From positions 6,901,740 through 6,965,739 of the forward strand of contig NC_088297.1 in NCBI RefSeq assembly GCF_032854445.1: 64,000 nucleotides of DNA, read 5' to 3'. A model generated the notes under the pieces. The model had not been told where the DNA came from. It searched no databases and saw only the letters and a list, made by a program, of their open reading frames with translations. This document shows positions 1 through 10,519 of this stretch, piece after piece. A program made the position numbers and the translations under genes. How positions within the stretch are numbered: the stretch's first letter is position 1; each line of letters opens with the position of its first letter. The stretch is from Liolophura sinensis. Its lineage: Eukaryota > Mollusca > Polyplacophora > Chitonida > Chitonidae.

Positions 1-491
1 CACTTGGACCTGGCTGGGGAGGAGCTAGTGTTGCACTTGGACCTGGCTGGGGAGCGGGTGTTGCACGTGGTTCTTGTTGATCAGCTGGTGTTGTGTTTTC
101 ACCAACTTCAATATTCCGATCCGTCACTGATGATGCTTCAAAATCGACTTCGGAGAATACATCTCTGTTGAAGGGAAAAATTCCTGTAAACTGGAATCCT
201 GATAAGATGTTCTGAACTGTGAGGCCGTGCAACTGGGCATGCGCTGTAAATTCAGGTATTTCGTATATTGTAACAGTTTTGCCTGGATTGGACCGCATCC
301 AGTTTTCTATTTGCCCGGCAATATGCCGCCTTAAATGATTTGAAGCAGCACCTGTCCAGCGGCTGCAATTTGTGACTGGTGTGTGGGGGTATTGTTAGCA
401 ATACTATACCATTCTCTTTTGCAATGTCAATTGCTGCTAGTAAGATATGTGTGTCGTGGTTGTCCAGAATGAGTAGAACTTTTTTTCCTGA
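1..491 (-). pseudogene. pogo/Tigger-type DDE transposase, C-terminal fragment, frameshifted
   Basis: Read on the minus strand, the fragment begins near 491 and runs off the left edge. It shows a hydrophobic strand ending in LDNHDTH, which carries the second catalytic Asp of the DDE_1 fold, then IPPHTSHKLQPLD, a hallmark of Tigger/jerky-like transposases. After about position 320 the homology jumps frame: NPGKTVTIYE, SGFQFTGIFPFNRDVF and VTDR follow, all family landmarks near the C-terminus. One extra G in the run at about 314-317 explains the shift. The tail (1-75) is a short repeat of PQPGPSAT. The N-terminal half and first catalytic Asp are missing because Penelope-type repeat sequence begins at 492. 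This is a dead fragment, not a gene. Confidence 0.75.
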
Positions 492-812
492 CATAAAGAG
501 CGTTTCGAGTTGATAATCGCAAGATCCATTTCCAAAACAACGTTTAACACTAACTCCCGAAGACAAAGGTATGTAAGAATTATACAAATAAGAAATAAAG
601 CCGGTAACACACAAGAGAGAAGCGGTCATCAGTTTTCAATGATGCCGGGCAGACAATGAATATTCCAGGCATGAATTCCATATTAAAGTTCAAATTCGTA
701 ATCCGTGAATGAGTTCCATGTCAAATTACAGCTAAACAAGTATCTCAGTCGCGCTTTAATTGCAACTGTTCATAAAGGCATCATGCTGATGTAATTAGCA
801 TGGCTACCATTA

Positions 813-1562
813 GGTGTAGTCTCATTTCGCCTACTTCTTTTGTTTGAAATTAGAAATTGGAGGTAGGCGAAATGATAATCCCCAAGGTGTGAAGATAACC
901 ATTTAATGGGATTAAAACTCCAGGGTGTAATCCGATTAAACCTCAGGGACCGTGTGGACAAAAGAATGACCCAAAGATGGACGCATAGATCATACTAAAA
1001 AACATATTGTTAGGAATGTAATACATAAGAGTGGTAAATAGATAAGTGATAAATGATGACAGTTAAAAATTACAAGTGTAGCAAGAACGATGCTTTGTCG
1101 GCAAATTCCACCAATGTCAGTTGTTCTCCCTGCAACTGTTCTTTCAATCTTTGTAACTTCTCGTCCAGAGTCCGATAATCAGATTTTTTTCTGTTCAGTC
1201 GGTATTCGTAATTATTCCACACAAGAGTTACCCCACCTCTCGTAGTTGGTATGAATTCAAGCTGTGCTTGCACTGCTGCCATGATGTTACTTAATGATTG
1301 TCTCGACGTCTGCGATCGTATTTATTGTGATAAGTGAGTAAAGTTCTGCCAGTGTCACTCTGATGCAAACGGTATTCACCATCAAGACTTCAGTGAGCAT
1401 TGCGCTTCTACTAAGTTCACTCAGCCGATGAGTGAGAGACGCTCAGTAGGAACCCATTAGGGGGCGTGCCCCCAACCATCTACAGGATGCCTGTCCGAAA
1501 AATCTGAAGTAGGCGAAATGAGACTCATAAAGGTGTGAAAGTAGGCGAAATGAGGCTAAACC
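813..1562 (-). mobile_element. MULE-type (FLYWCH) DNA transposon derivative with 9-bp target duplication
   Basis: The insertion splits a PLE repeat that is uninterrupted elsewhere (61150-61210). It is flanked by a 9-bp duplication CTACCATTA at 804-812 and 1563-1571. The ends are terminal inverted repeats of about 22 bp with two mismatches: left end GGTGTAGTCTCATTTCGCC, right end (complemented) GGTTTAGCCTCATTTCGCC. Internal copies of GTAGGCGAAATGA occur near 862 and 1508. A 70-codon minus-strand ORF (1070-1282) reads FIPTTRGGVTLVWNNYEYRL, resembling the first strands of a FLYWCH zinc finger but ending before the Trp-Cys half. MuDR/MULE transposons make 9-bp duplications and many animal ones carry FLYWCH, so a non-autonomous MULE is the best reading. 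No transposase core is present. Confidence 0.65.
1070..1282 (-). pseudogene. truncated FLYWCH-like ORF inside the MULE derivative
   Basis: The 70-codon ORF starts MAAVQAQLEFIPTTRGG and continues through LVWNNYEYRLNRKKSDY. The pattern of a threonine-rich strand, Gly-Gly, then Tyr-x-Tyr-x-Leu is that of the N-terminal half of FLYWCH domains. A glutamine/leucine-rich helix follows instead of the WRC motif and the Cys/His ligands, so it cannot bind zinc as such. It is probably the residue of the parent transposon's first exon. Family identity is inferred from a short stretch only. Confidence 0.4.
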
Positions 1563-1848
1563 CTACCATTACGGCCCCTAGCCCCAGGTTAAGCGGTATT
1601 AGATACAGTTTGAAAATGACAAGCGTTACAGACCCTAACCGATCAGGTTATGATTCAAAAGTAACGGACGATTACGTCTTCCCCGTTAATATGTAAAGAT
1701 CTCATGCTACAAGAGGCGCCATCTATGATGTTACACATGACATACAAGATAGACGGTTACACTGGGCAACCAGCGCCATCTATGTTGTTAAATACCATGT
1801 ACGTGATAGATATGTACATAGGAATGACGGCGCCGTCTATGTGGTTGA

Positions 1849-3384
1849 TCACAATGCAGATCGCCACAGATTCTCAACGCTGTGTCCATACCTGCCAACG
1901 AGAGTGTTATACTCATTGTAAAATTTGAGGAACTTAGAATGAAGGCGTTTGATGGAGTATCCTTGACAAACTAGTTTTTGAACTAGCAACTTCTGACGCA
2001 GATTAAAGTCATCACAATTAACGCAAGATCTGACAAATGCTACAAGACGAGATATGTATACGCCATGTGCAGGACCCTTTGGTATATTGCTATCTAAATA
2101 AGGATAATTTACAATATCAAAATTGAAATTATCCCTTTTGTCGTAAAGGCGGCGTGAAAGGGGACCTTGTCCGTCTTTGTGCAGATATAGATCTAAATAA
2201 GATGCACCATCAGGACTATCTGTTGTCTCCTTTAAATCCAATGAAGGTGGATAGATTTCCTTCACCGCTTCAGAAATATGAGGATTATTTAACGCCAGTA
2301 GATCATCAATACACCGTTTGGTAAATGAAAAGGATCGAGCTTTAAAGATATTACTTTTAAGTAATTTCTGCATATAGTCGTATTCATATGAAAACAGGTA
2401 TAGGTCTGCCAAAAGAGGCGCACAATTGGTACCCACTGGAATACCTATGTACTGTTGGTAAATGGTATCTCCGAATTTCACACAGATGTTATTAATGAGA
2501 AATTCAAATAATTCAATAAATAATGTAACATCCCATGAGTGGTAACCTTCATAAAAAGTAGAACTAAAGAAAGCCTTATTGCTTCTGACGTTAATGTAAC
2601 GGTGACCTGTTTTAGTAAATACCGAGACAATTAACGACGATATTCTTTCAATAAGATCTTTGTGAAGAATCGTAGTATAGAGAGTAGAGAAATCCCATGT
2701 GGATACGTCTTTGTACGGTATATGCATATGAGCATCGAGTTCTTCTGTAAGACGTTTGGAGTTGTTAAGAATCCACATGCAGTTGACACCTGAATTTTTT
2801 GTTATGGCACAACAATACTTTTTCCAAAATGACTTTACTTCTTGTAACGCTCTCGTAAGTAGGGTTGACAAGAGTTTGGTGGTACAGCTTCTTGAACCTG
2901 CAATAAATCGAGCCTTGTATGGGGATTTATGCATTTTAGGAATCCAGTAAAGTTGTGGTATTTCTGTGTGACGGGTAGGTATATTTATGCGCCTTTCTTT
3001 AAGAAACGTTTTGTGTTTGTTAAATAGTTTCTCCAGAGGACATGTAGTAGCAGAATACGTGGGTGTCGTTGTAGATGCACATAGCTCTTGAACAAGAATT
3101 TGATAATAATAATTCTTGCAAATAAAGATGACATTATTAGGAGCCTTGTCTGCTACAGTGATGACAACTTTACTATGAAGGTCAGCGAGTGTTTCTTGCA
3201 CAGTGGGATCCTTCAGAACCTGTTTAACTTTAGGTAGAGCATCAATGTCTAGACGGTGTATAGTTAAACTAACTTTCTTTTTGACAATCTCAAGCCAATC
3301 GTTAAGTACAGAAGAATCCACTTTCTCCCGTTTTGACCATTTTTTAACATACTCCTCAAGTGCCGAGATGATATTTTTTCTCAA
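1849..3384 (-). CDS. Penelope-like reverse transcriptase, 511 codons
   Basis: Open from a non-ATG codon at 3384 to the stop at 1849; the true start is uncertain because the frame may continue upstream. An N-terminal section has KVVITVADKAPNNVIF, like the ADKG region of PLE proteins, then LYWIPKMHKSPYKARFIAG (the PKxHK motif preceding RT motif 1). WDFSTLYTTILHKDLI is motif A and GIPVGTNCAPLLADLYLFS motif B. Motif C reads RCIDDLLALNN, so the Tyr of YxDD is replaced by Cys; copy 2 at 38722 keeps RYIDD. The thumb-like tail has YDKRDNFNFDIVNYPYL and QGYSIKRLHSKFLKFY. No GIY-YIG endonuclease follows, so the element looks endonuclease-deficient. The ORF is intact but the motif C change suggests loss of activity. 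Confidence 0.75.
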   Translation of the reverse strand: MRKNIISALEEYVKKWSKREKVDSSVLNDWLEIVKKKVSLTIHRLDIDALPKVKQVLKDPTVQETLADLHSKVVITVADKAPNNVIFICKNYYYQILVQELCASTTTPTYSATTCPLEKLFNKHKTFLKERRINIPTRHTEIPQLYWIPKMHKSPYKARFIAGSRSCTTKLLSTLLTRALQEVKSFWKKYCCAITKNSGVNCMWILNNSKRLTEELDAHMHIPYKDVSTWDFSTLYTTILHKDLIERISSLIVSVFTKTGHRYINVRSNKAFFSSTFYEGYHSWDVTLFIELFEFLINNICVKFGDTIYQQYIGIPVGTNCAPLLADLYLFSYEYDYMQKLLKSNIFKARSFSFTKRCIDDLLALNNPHISEAVKEIYPPSLDLKETTDSPDGASYLDLYLHKDGQGPLSRRLYDKRDNFNFDIVNYPYLDSNIPKGPAHGVYISRLVAFVRSCVNCDDFNLRQKLLVQKLVCQGYSIKRLHSKFLKFYNEYNTLVGRYGHSVENLWRSAL

Positions 3385-3451
3385 TGTATTTCCTGTGTGT
3401 AGTTGTGGGTGTGTTCCTGCGTGTAGTTGTGGGTGTGTTCCTGTGGGTGTG

Positions 3452-3489
3452 TTGACTCAATTCCTATAGATTAGTAGGAATTGAGTCAA
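3452..3489. repeat. 15-bp perfect inverted repeat with 8-nt loop
   Basis: TTGACTCAATTCCTA at 3452-3466 is exactly complemented at 3475-3489. It sits just upstream of the PLE reverse transcriptase frame, at the point where the element appears to start, and could be an element end structure or a simple hairpin. No promoter-like motif is visible. Confidence 0.6.
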
Positions 3490-4705
3490 TTTAGTGAATC
3501 TCAAGCCTAACCTAGTCACTTTAACTAATTTCTCTAAATTGTAAATTCAGTACATTATCTACAATACCCCAGCATTATTCCATCCTGATATCTTAAAAGA
3601 TTTCAGAGGCAGCTTAAAATTGAGGAACTGCGGCGTAAATCGTTCCCTGGAACGGGTAAACGCCACGTTAAAATTCGAATACACCCACCCCCCACCCCCA
3701 CCCACACACCCCACCCCCACCACCACCACCACCGTCTGACAGATGGTCTTTGAGGTTTACGACAGTCAAGATCGAAGTAAAATACAAGATCAAAGGCAAA
3801 AGCAAAGGGAAGATCAAGATCAGAATCAAAACAGCCACAAGGGATTAGATAAAAGGTACTACAGATGAAAATTTAAAGTGAAGTATACAGTTGGAAAACA
3901 ACTCTGCGGTCTCAAGACACAGCGTATAAATCGACGGGCATCCCAGAGGGAATTAAATAAAGGAATTAAAGGGAGATTTGCCGGGGATCACCAATCTTCC
4001 CAAGAGGAGGATCTCGAGTGACAGCGAGCGGAGCGAAAAAATGTCTTTTTCTTGATCTGAGGTGAGAACAGCAATCTTCAGCGCATTAAGCAAGAAGGAT
4101 TTAGCGTTAAACTGAAGGAACAGAGACTATGTAAGTTAATGAATTATTTCCTCTGTATTAAACTATACGTGAGGGTTACGGTTAGGTAGAAATTTCAGCA
4201 CATATACTTGTAAAAAATTTTTAACTGCTGAAAACGGCTCACCTTCTACAGCCGTGTCAACAAACCGGCTAAATGTAATTCCCCTTGAAACTTCATTTCA
4301 CATGCAACAATGCTGATTTTCGTGGAATATTTGATGATTTGACTGTATATATGTGAATAAATGGACTTTACTGTTTAATGTTCGAACGATTGAAACAACT
4401 CTTTGGATCGTCAATTCTCCTGAATATTGGGACCATTCAGGTTGGGAATGTAGTTGGTGTTACAGATCGAATAAGTGCATCAAATAAACGATTGGAGTAT
4501 TGAGAGTACATCATTGTTTCTGTAGTGCTCGAGTACTATCGAAATATACAAGGTAAATATCGGTATCATACGGTACTAATATATACGATTTTTTACCTCG
4601 GAATGGAAAGAGATTAACTGGTGATAAACAGAGAGTAGAGCAAACCCTGTGTTCTTATTCTCTGGAGGTCATAAGACTGGTTATAAATAATCCGCTACAC
4701 TATTA
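3490..4705. other. no gene recognised; C-rich low-complexity tract
   Basis: No reading frame or RNA feature could be supported here. The only distinct item is an alternating CCCAC/CCA tract at about 3679-3735 that ends in a run of CAC triplets. A purine-rich AAGATCAAG-type stretch follows at 3760-3830. Confidence 0.5.
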
Positions 4706-4955
4706 TAGGGTGACCCAGGGGCCACCCTGGCGCAGTGACCCAGGAGCCAATCACCAAAGCGGTCACAGTAAATTCGTCCAGCTCATGCTGGCTTCCTCTC
4801 CTGTCGTAGACGGGAGGGTCTCCAGGAACCTGCGGATGTTCTTTTCCCCGGACTCTGCCTGGTTTCCACCCACCATAACGCTGGCCGCGGTCATAGAAGT
4901 GAATTATTCTTGAGTACGACATAAAACACCAATGAAAGAAATAAATAAATATATG
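4706..4955 (+). mobile_element. SINE family A (tRNA-derived), diverged
   Basis: The copy contains GACCCAGGAGCC, TCCAGCTCATGCTGGCTTCC, AACCTGCGGATG, CACCCACCATAA and GTGAATTATTCTTGAGTACG in the family order and ends in an AAATAAATAAAT tail. The tRNA-like head is mostly lost. Better preserved copies are at 17990 and 27881. Confidence 0.75.
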
Positions 4956-6190
4956 GCCATCGCAATACAATGGCGGCTAACAAGTATAATAGTTCAATAT
5001 CCGATATTACCGAACAGCAGGCAACCATTGGGATGAACGTGTTGCTAATGGTTTGAGAAAATGTCGTAGTTTAGTCTAGCTCAGTTTTATCTGCGGTGTT
5101 TCGCAGTAAATCTAGGCGAAACAGGCATTCATACACCAAGCGTCAACCAATATGGACTAATTGCCAAAGAATTATTAGGCATATTGAGTACAAAATTAGG
5201 ACAAATTCATAAAAAGAGAAGGAGTCCACAGTTTCCAGTGATGCTGGAAAGACACAAGAAATGTTCAAAGCGAATGAATGAATGCCCAAATGGTGTGACA
5301 TGTTGTAGTGAAAAGCTGTCGATAATGAAAAAATGTATTTCAGTGGTGCTTTAATTACAACTGATCATTCATTCAGTGTGACGATTTATTTCAAAGCGAA
5401 GAATATACTGGCCCTCAGACCGTATTAAGCGGCATTGGACACATTTATAAAGCAGAGGGTCTGAACATTGTCCATTTGTTACAAGGCGAAACAAGTGCAC
5501 GTGATATACAGGAGAAACTATAGTTGAGTGGGCTGACGATTTGGACTACACAAGTCTATAGTATATCAGGTACATTTACCATTTTACACTGAATCCACCA
5601 TGTACATGAGTTTATGAATTAATGTAAAATTTAGTACGTTAAATGATGAATTTTGAATAAATGACTGCCAATACTTGAATCTATGCGCCGAAACAGACAT
5701 TTGTATACCAGCTGTCAAGAAATAAGGGACTTCCAGGTCAATAATTGTAAGATTAATTCCTAAAACGACGTATAACACAAACCAGCAAGAATTAAGAAAG
5801 AATATAAGGTCAGAAAATAGGAAGGAATCGTGCAAAGAGAAGCAGTCAGCAGTCAGCAGTTTTCAATGATGTCGGAAAGACACAAGGGATGTTCCAGGCG
5901 ACTGGGTGAAATCAGTATTTAACCAAATTAAGAATAGCCTGCCATACATTAGAATGAGGAAGATATGAAAATGTATCGCTCAACGATAGAATGTTAAGTG
6001 TGTGATAATGGAAGAGTGGAGGGTGAATTCCATTAAGCGCTTTGATGGCAACTGATCATATATCCAACGTAAACCTAGTCCCAGGTTAAGCGGAATTACA
6101 CACAGTTATGAAGCAGAGTGCCAGAGATTCTGGACGCTCTGTCCATATTTACTTACAAGAAAATTATACTCATTGTAAAACTTAAAGGAG
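4956..6190. repeat. degenerate Penelope noncoding repeats
   Basis: Segments here match the PLE noncoding repeat at low similarity. Near 5235 and 5858 the TTTCCAGTGATG/TTTTCAATGATG block occurs with GAAAGACACAAG. Near 5410 and 6085 the TTAAGCGG block occurs. Near 6130-6180 there is CTCTGTCCATATTTACTTAC followed by ATTATACTCATTGTAAAA, which corresponds to the end of the PLE ORF in copy 1. At least two tandem or overlapping remnants are present. No intact frame remains. Confidence 0.5.
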
Positions 6191-9100
6191 ATCCCAGCGA
6201 CTTTATTTTCACACTAAATGTTCCCAAAATACAATATTTACATTATGTTAGTCTGTAAACTACATTTAACAAATAGTATGTTAACTACTTTCATTTAAAA
6301 AACACATTAAAGTTGGACTTTCTGCCTATCTTGTCGACCGGGGAGCCCTGGCCAGGTGACGTCATGCCGGTAAGACATGCTGGGATTATGTATTTACAAG
6401 CACGGCAAAGCATTGCCGAATCCATGCATTAGGCCTACACACTGTGTGCTTTTCCAGAAGCTGTCGTGCGACTTAATCTGTAATTACCCCTACGTGTACA
6501 CCGCTTAATTAGTAATTGCAAGGAAAGTAGTTTTACAACAAATATTTTGAAAGACAGGCTACCGAAGTTGTACTAGATCCTGGAAACACGAGTGTAGAGC
6601 ATGGCGACTGGCCAATACGACGAACGACTGTCGCTTACATAGCGGCCACGTAGATGGCTCTCGTCTGGCTTGTCTTACACGAAATGAACCTTCGTGGAAT
6701 TGTCACATGGTTTCGCTGTCCACAAAATATACATTTTTATAGCCATGTCGAGCGACACGAGAATCCATGCTGGCGAGCCAGTGGATTGCGAGTTGCAATG
6801 ACGAGAACAGTGTGTCACTCAACAGCGGTGAGAGTAACAATGGAGATGATCTTTTATGTTTTAAATACTATCCGTGTTCCCATTACGGGCTTTATGGTGG
6901 GGTGTATCACGCGCGCACAGCGGCCATTTGTAGAGCAAAGGCTTGCGGCTCCTTACAGTTAGTGCCACAGTCTACTAGTTCAAACAAGCTAGTAGCTAAA
7001 CAACTACTGCATTCCGGAAGTGAAAATCCGATCGTCTTTTCTTTTTCGTTTGGCTTTTCCGGGGGAGGGGGATATTATGAATCTCGTCTTTTGGCCTTTT
7101 CTTTTAGAGGGTACGGCTGAATTGCCAAGTCTCATAGGACACCGATTGAGTTCCCCGTAATCAAAGGGTCAAAACCGAAACGATCCCTCTCGTCGCGTGT
7201 GCATTTGTACAAATATAGATCCATATAAGAGTACCATTTGGAGAGTCTATGGTTTCCTGTTAATGTGTCATTCGTTAAAAGGATAGAAAACATGTATTTT
7301 AGTATGTATTTCAGTACATATACTACATACGTTAAATTTCGGTATTGGACATGGTGTATGTGGTATATAGCTCGGTCCGCTATTCCTTAACTTACGACAA
7401 TAAAGTAATACTACTACTTCAGTACAGACGGCCTACGGCTGCCGCTAACTGAAAAAAAGCGATTTACTTCCTGTTCTAAAAAGGAAATCGACTTTCGCAT
7501 TAATAGATGCGAAAGCTGTTTAGGCCACTAAACCACTCACTCCATGTCAGCATGGGATAATCAGTGCAAACTGTCAAGCACGGTCACCATCTGGCACTAT
7601 GAAGAGTGTGCATGAGGTGGGAATTATCAACAAATGGTGATAAACATTTTACGTCTCTGCATAAGGTGTAAAATTCGTAGCATGACGTAGGGTGTCGGTG
7701 CACTGCTTGCAAAGTGATATTATTTTAGAAATATTCGCCTTGCCTGTATTAAAATATGACATGAACAGAATTGAGTATGGACACCCCAAGTGAACGCCAC
7801 TGTCCATATTGTTAATCAAACGTCTACAATTCAGGACTGGAATTCTTGCACATTGATTTCAGAAAAACTGCCACAATGTAAGCTGAGCTAAGAGGAAAGC
7901 TGCTGTAAATATAAACATGGTAATGATACTGTTCTCGACGGCTCCCGGCAACATTTTATACAGCCGTTTTCTGCCTCCAGAACTCCAACAAAATCTAACC
8001 AACATGGCTGTCAAAGCGGTATAATGGGGAATCTGGCTGCACTGGTGAAATATGTGTGTATTATGACACACTTATTACATGGCGAATTTCATCCAATCAG
8101 AAATGGAACCCAAAGGACATATCTCAATGCAGGGAAGATACAAACAGATGTTGCAGGCTTTTTGCCTTTACTGAGAAATATGGCGAGACATACCAAAGCT
8201 TCTAAATCAGCCTTCCTTTATATTTCCCTGTTTTGGCGTTCTGCATAAGAGGGAATGCTAAGAGCTTTTCGGCCGTTGTCCGTATGTTATGATTTATGTT
8301 TGGTGTGTTGGCGTTCCAGTGAGGTAGCATTATAAATATATTAGCATTAATTCAAGTCTGTTACAAGTTAATGAGACAGAATACTGATATTGCAGCATAA
8401 CCAGAGAATAAATCCCAGCTACTCAACCTGTTTTCTGAACATTTCTGAAAAGATAGCGATGGGAAGCGTGTCACATGAATACAGAGGAATTTACTCGCAG
8501 CTAAAACGTTTATTTGATTAGTTTTTTATTGTACACGTAGAACTTAAACCGCAAACAAACAAATATTGTCCATATATGTAAATTGATTTTATGAATACAT
8601 AGTATATGTAAAGCATCTCCAGCCGCGTTCTTGTATCTCCCCCCCCCCCCCCCAACCCCACCCCCGATCGCATTTCCAAGGTAGGCCATAAAAGCTATTA
8701 CAGTTTGCTGGATGTTAATACTTTGCAATTATCAGTCCGACAGGAAAACCTGCGTTTCTGTTTATCAGCCCTAGGGGTTTTGATTAGCGGGGGTGGGGGA
8801 TGCATCAAACAGAAGGTGTAAATGAAAATCTGGTGTGTCCAGGGAAAGCAAATCATTATATTCCTGCATCAGTCACTGTGCTTGATTATTTTAGCCGGGA
8901 TGTATTTTGTCTGAGATAGGCTTACCCATACACGTCATACAAAACGACAGAAAACATTAGAAGTCTTGGGCTTTTTTATGTTTCCCTTAAAGATCTGCTG
9001 TTTGTGATACGCGGGAAACGTGTACTGTGAGCGGCCTGGTGAAACTGCTGCGTGCCCGCGAGGAAGAACATCGGCCGGCTCGGTGGTTTGTTGTGTGACC

Positions 9101-9232
9101 CGCCTGGACATCCGTAGTTCCTATAAATCAAGGTAAGGCAACAGATTAACAACTACCGTCCATTTCACATAGCTTATGTGTGATCAGTTTTCGTGGGGTG
9201 TTGAATTCGTTCGTTACAAGATATTTGTTTGA
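6191..9232. other. no gene supported; open stretch at 6654-7120 of unknown nature
   Basis: Two overlapping plus-strand frames of 102 and 117 codons lie at 6654-6962 and 6767-7120. Neither contains a motif I recognise, and the second ends in a glycine/phenylalanine-rich stretch. A C homopolymer lies at about 8639-8665. Nothing else above background was seen between 7120 and 9000. Confidence 0.35.
9000..9131 (+). promoter_or_regulatory. CpG-rich block ending in a splice donor; candidate first noncoding exon
   Basis: About a dozen CpG dinucleotides fall in roughly 130 bp, clearly denser than the A+T-rich surroundings. The block ends with AAATCAAG followed by GTAAGG, a good donor. The first NIT-GC coding exon is preceded by a plausible acceptor (AATACAG at 14330-14336), so this could be the gene's 5' untranslated exon 5.2 kb upstream. 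This is inference only; no promoter motif was identified with certainty. Confidence 0.2.
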
Positions 9233-9450
9233 GTGATTGATTATTTATTTATTTAATTGTGTTTTACCCGTACTCAAGAATATTTCACTTATACGACGGT
9301 TGCCAGCATTATGGTGGGAGGAAACCGGGCAGAGCCGTGGGAAACCCACGACCATTCGCAGGTTGCTGGAAGACCTCCCCACGTACGGCCGGAGAGGAAG
9401 CCAGCATGAGCTGGACTAGAGCTCACAGCGACCGCATTGACTTTGTGACC
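9233..9450 (-). mobile_element. SINE family A
   Basis: Minus-strand copy. The ATTTATTTATTTA tail lies at 9240, then GTACTCAAGAATATTTCAC, CAGCATTATGGTGGGAGG, CAGGTTGCTGG, GAGAGGAAGCCAGCATGAGC and ACAGCGACCGCATTG. The tRNA-like head is missing, so the copy is 5' truncated. Confidence 0.85.
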
Positions 9451-9660
9451 CAATTGGATTTTGTCCAAAACCTTTAAAAACAACCCACTCAGCCGATTAT
9501 TCTGAAATCTGGTACACGTGTACAACAACCCAATGCCAAGAACTTGTCTTTTTCGGATTTTTGAATTTCGAAAATTTATACCAGCATACTTCTCTCCAAA
9601 TATGTCACGTGAACGAAATTTCATGTTTTTTTTATTGTGATCTTTCTGTGGAGTTCTACG
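9425..9660. repeat. dispersed repeat, copy 1 (second copy at 11397-11650)
   Basis: Both places share TATTGGATTTTG/AATTGGATTTTG, CAAAACCTTT, GATTATTCTGAAAT, GTACACGTGTA and the TTTTTxAATTTCGAAAA block in the same order. The 11.4-kb copy has an internal 60-bp tandem duplication: CTGAAATTTGTTACACGTGT starts at both 11471 and 11531. Element class is unknown. Confidence 0.5.
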
Positions 9661-10187
9661 TAGGTTCAAAAGATGTATTCATATGTAGTTTTAGGAAGTG
9701 ATTCGAAGTATGACATTAGTTTTTACCAAAAGTTATTACGAAAGAATAAAACGTTATACAACAATTCTCGTTTTTTGGCCTGTAGCTTGAAAGTCAGAAA
9801 GCTGAAACCTTCTGCAAACTGAGCTTAAAGAGCCCCTTCATAGATCTGTTGACAGATTTAATCTACGACCAATAGCTTTTTTTTTTTGGTGTTAGAGGTT
9901 TGGAGAAAAAAGATCAGTGGCCCGTGAAATAACAACGACCGGAGCCTATATAATGACTAAAGAAATTTTTATCAGATGGTGTCAGTGTCTTGCCTGTAAC
10001 CTTTCAAGTTTTTAAAAGTTAGAATGCTGAAACCTGTACCACAATATAAGGATTAAACACCTCTAAAGAACTGGATCAAGATGTTTTTAATCTACGACCA
10101 TTGGTTTTAAAGCCACATCTGTTTAAAGGTCTTAGAATCTTCGCTTCATAACTTTAGAACATTTAAATGTTACCCATCTAAATAACG

Positions 10188-10519
10188 ACCGGCCCGGATA
10201 GCACAGTTGGTAGAGCGTCCGCTTCGGGACCGATAGATCCAGGATCAATCCTTGATCGAGTCACACCTAAGACTTCAAAAGAGGAAGTTGTAACTTCCTC
10301 ACTTGGCGTTCAGCATGAAGGGGCTAGTGCAACGACTGGTTGACCCGTATCAGTATAATGGTTCGGGCGGGGCGGCTTACTTGCCTTCGGTAAGTCGCCT
10401 CAGTGAAGCAGCACTAAATAAAAGAGCGACACGTACATGCACCCTAAGGATTACTTCGTCGTCATATGACTGAAAAATTGTTGAGTACGACGTTAAACCC
10501 CAAGCACTCACTCACTCAC
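10188..10519 (+). mobile_element. SINE family B, full length, 11-bp target duplication
   Basis: The tRNA-like head GCCCGGATAGCACAGTTGG TAGAGCG carries a recognisable A box, with a B-box-like GATCCAGGATCAATCC downstream. The body contains ACTTGCCTTCGGTAAG and GTGAAGCAGCACTAAAT, and the 3' end GTTGAGTACGACGTTAAACC is followed by a (CACT)n tail. The insertion is flanked by TCTAAATAACG at 10177-10187 and 10520-10530. Other copies are at 28644, 31937 and 26395. Confidence 0.88.

Larger units (their letters stand above)
492..3475 (-). mobile_element. Penelope-like element (PLE), copy 1, interrupted by a MULE-type insertion
   Basis: The minus-strand element consists of a reverse transcriptase ORF (1849-3384) followed by a noncoding repeat region (492-812 and 1563-1848). 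That region recurs near 5225-6190, 12668-12860, 37398-37550, 38284-38590, 39745-40400, 52690-52915 and 60845-61315. In the copy at 37398-40400 it flanks the coding region on both sides as direct repeats, the pseudo-LTR arrangement known for PLEs. Upstream of the ORF lie two 24-bp GGAACACACCCACAACTACA-type repeats and a 15-bp inverted repeat at 3452-3489, which may mark the 5' border. The noncoding part is split by a 750-bp insertion at 813-1562. Confidence 0.7.

Noticed and set aside
565-660. Hammerhead ribozyme in the Penelope repeats
   Set aside because: PLE repeats often carry one, and CTGATGA occurs on the minus strand near 630, but the paired GAAA segment and flanking stems were not found in this or other copies.
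6654-7120. Protein-coding gene from the overlapping 102- and 117-codon frames
   Set aside because: No recognisable motif, two competing frames, no conserved context. Left as unknown.
10188-10260. Functional tRNA gene
   Set aside because: It is the head of a SINE with a body, tail and target duplications. The same holds for heads at 17990, 27470-27503, 27881 and 28644.
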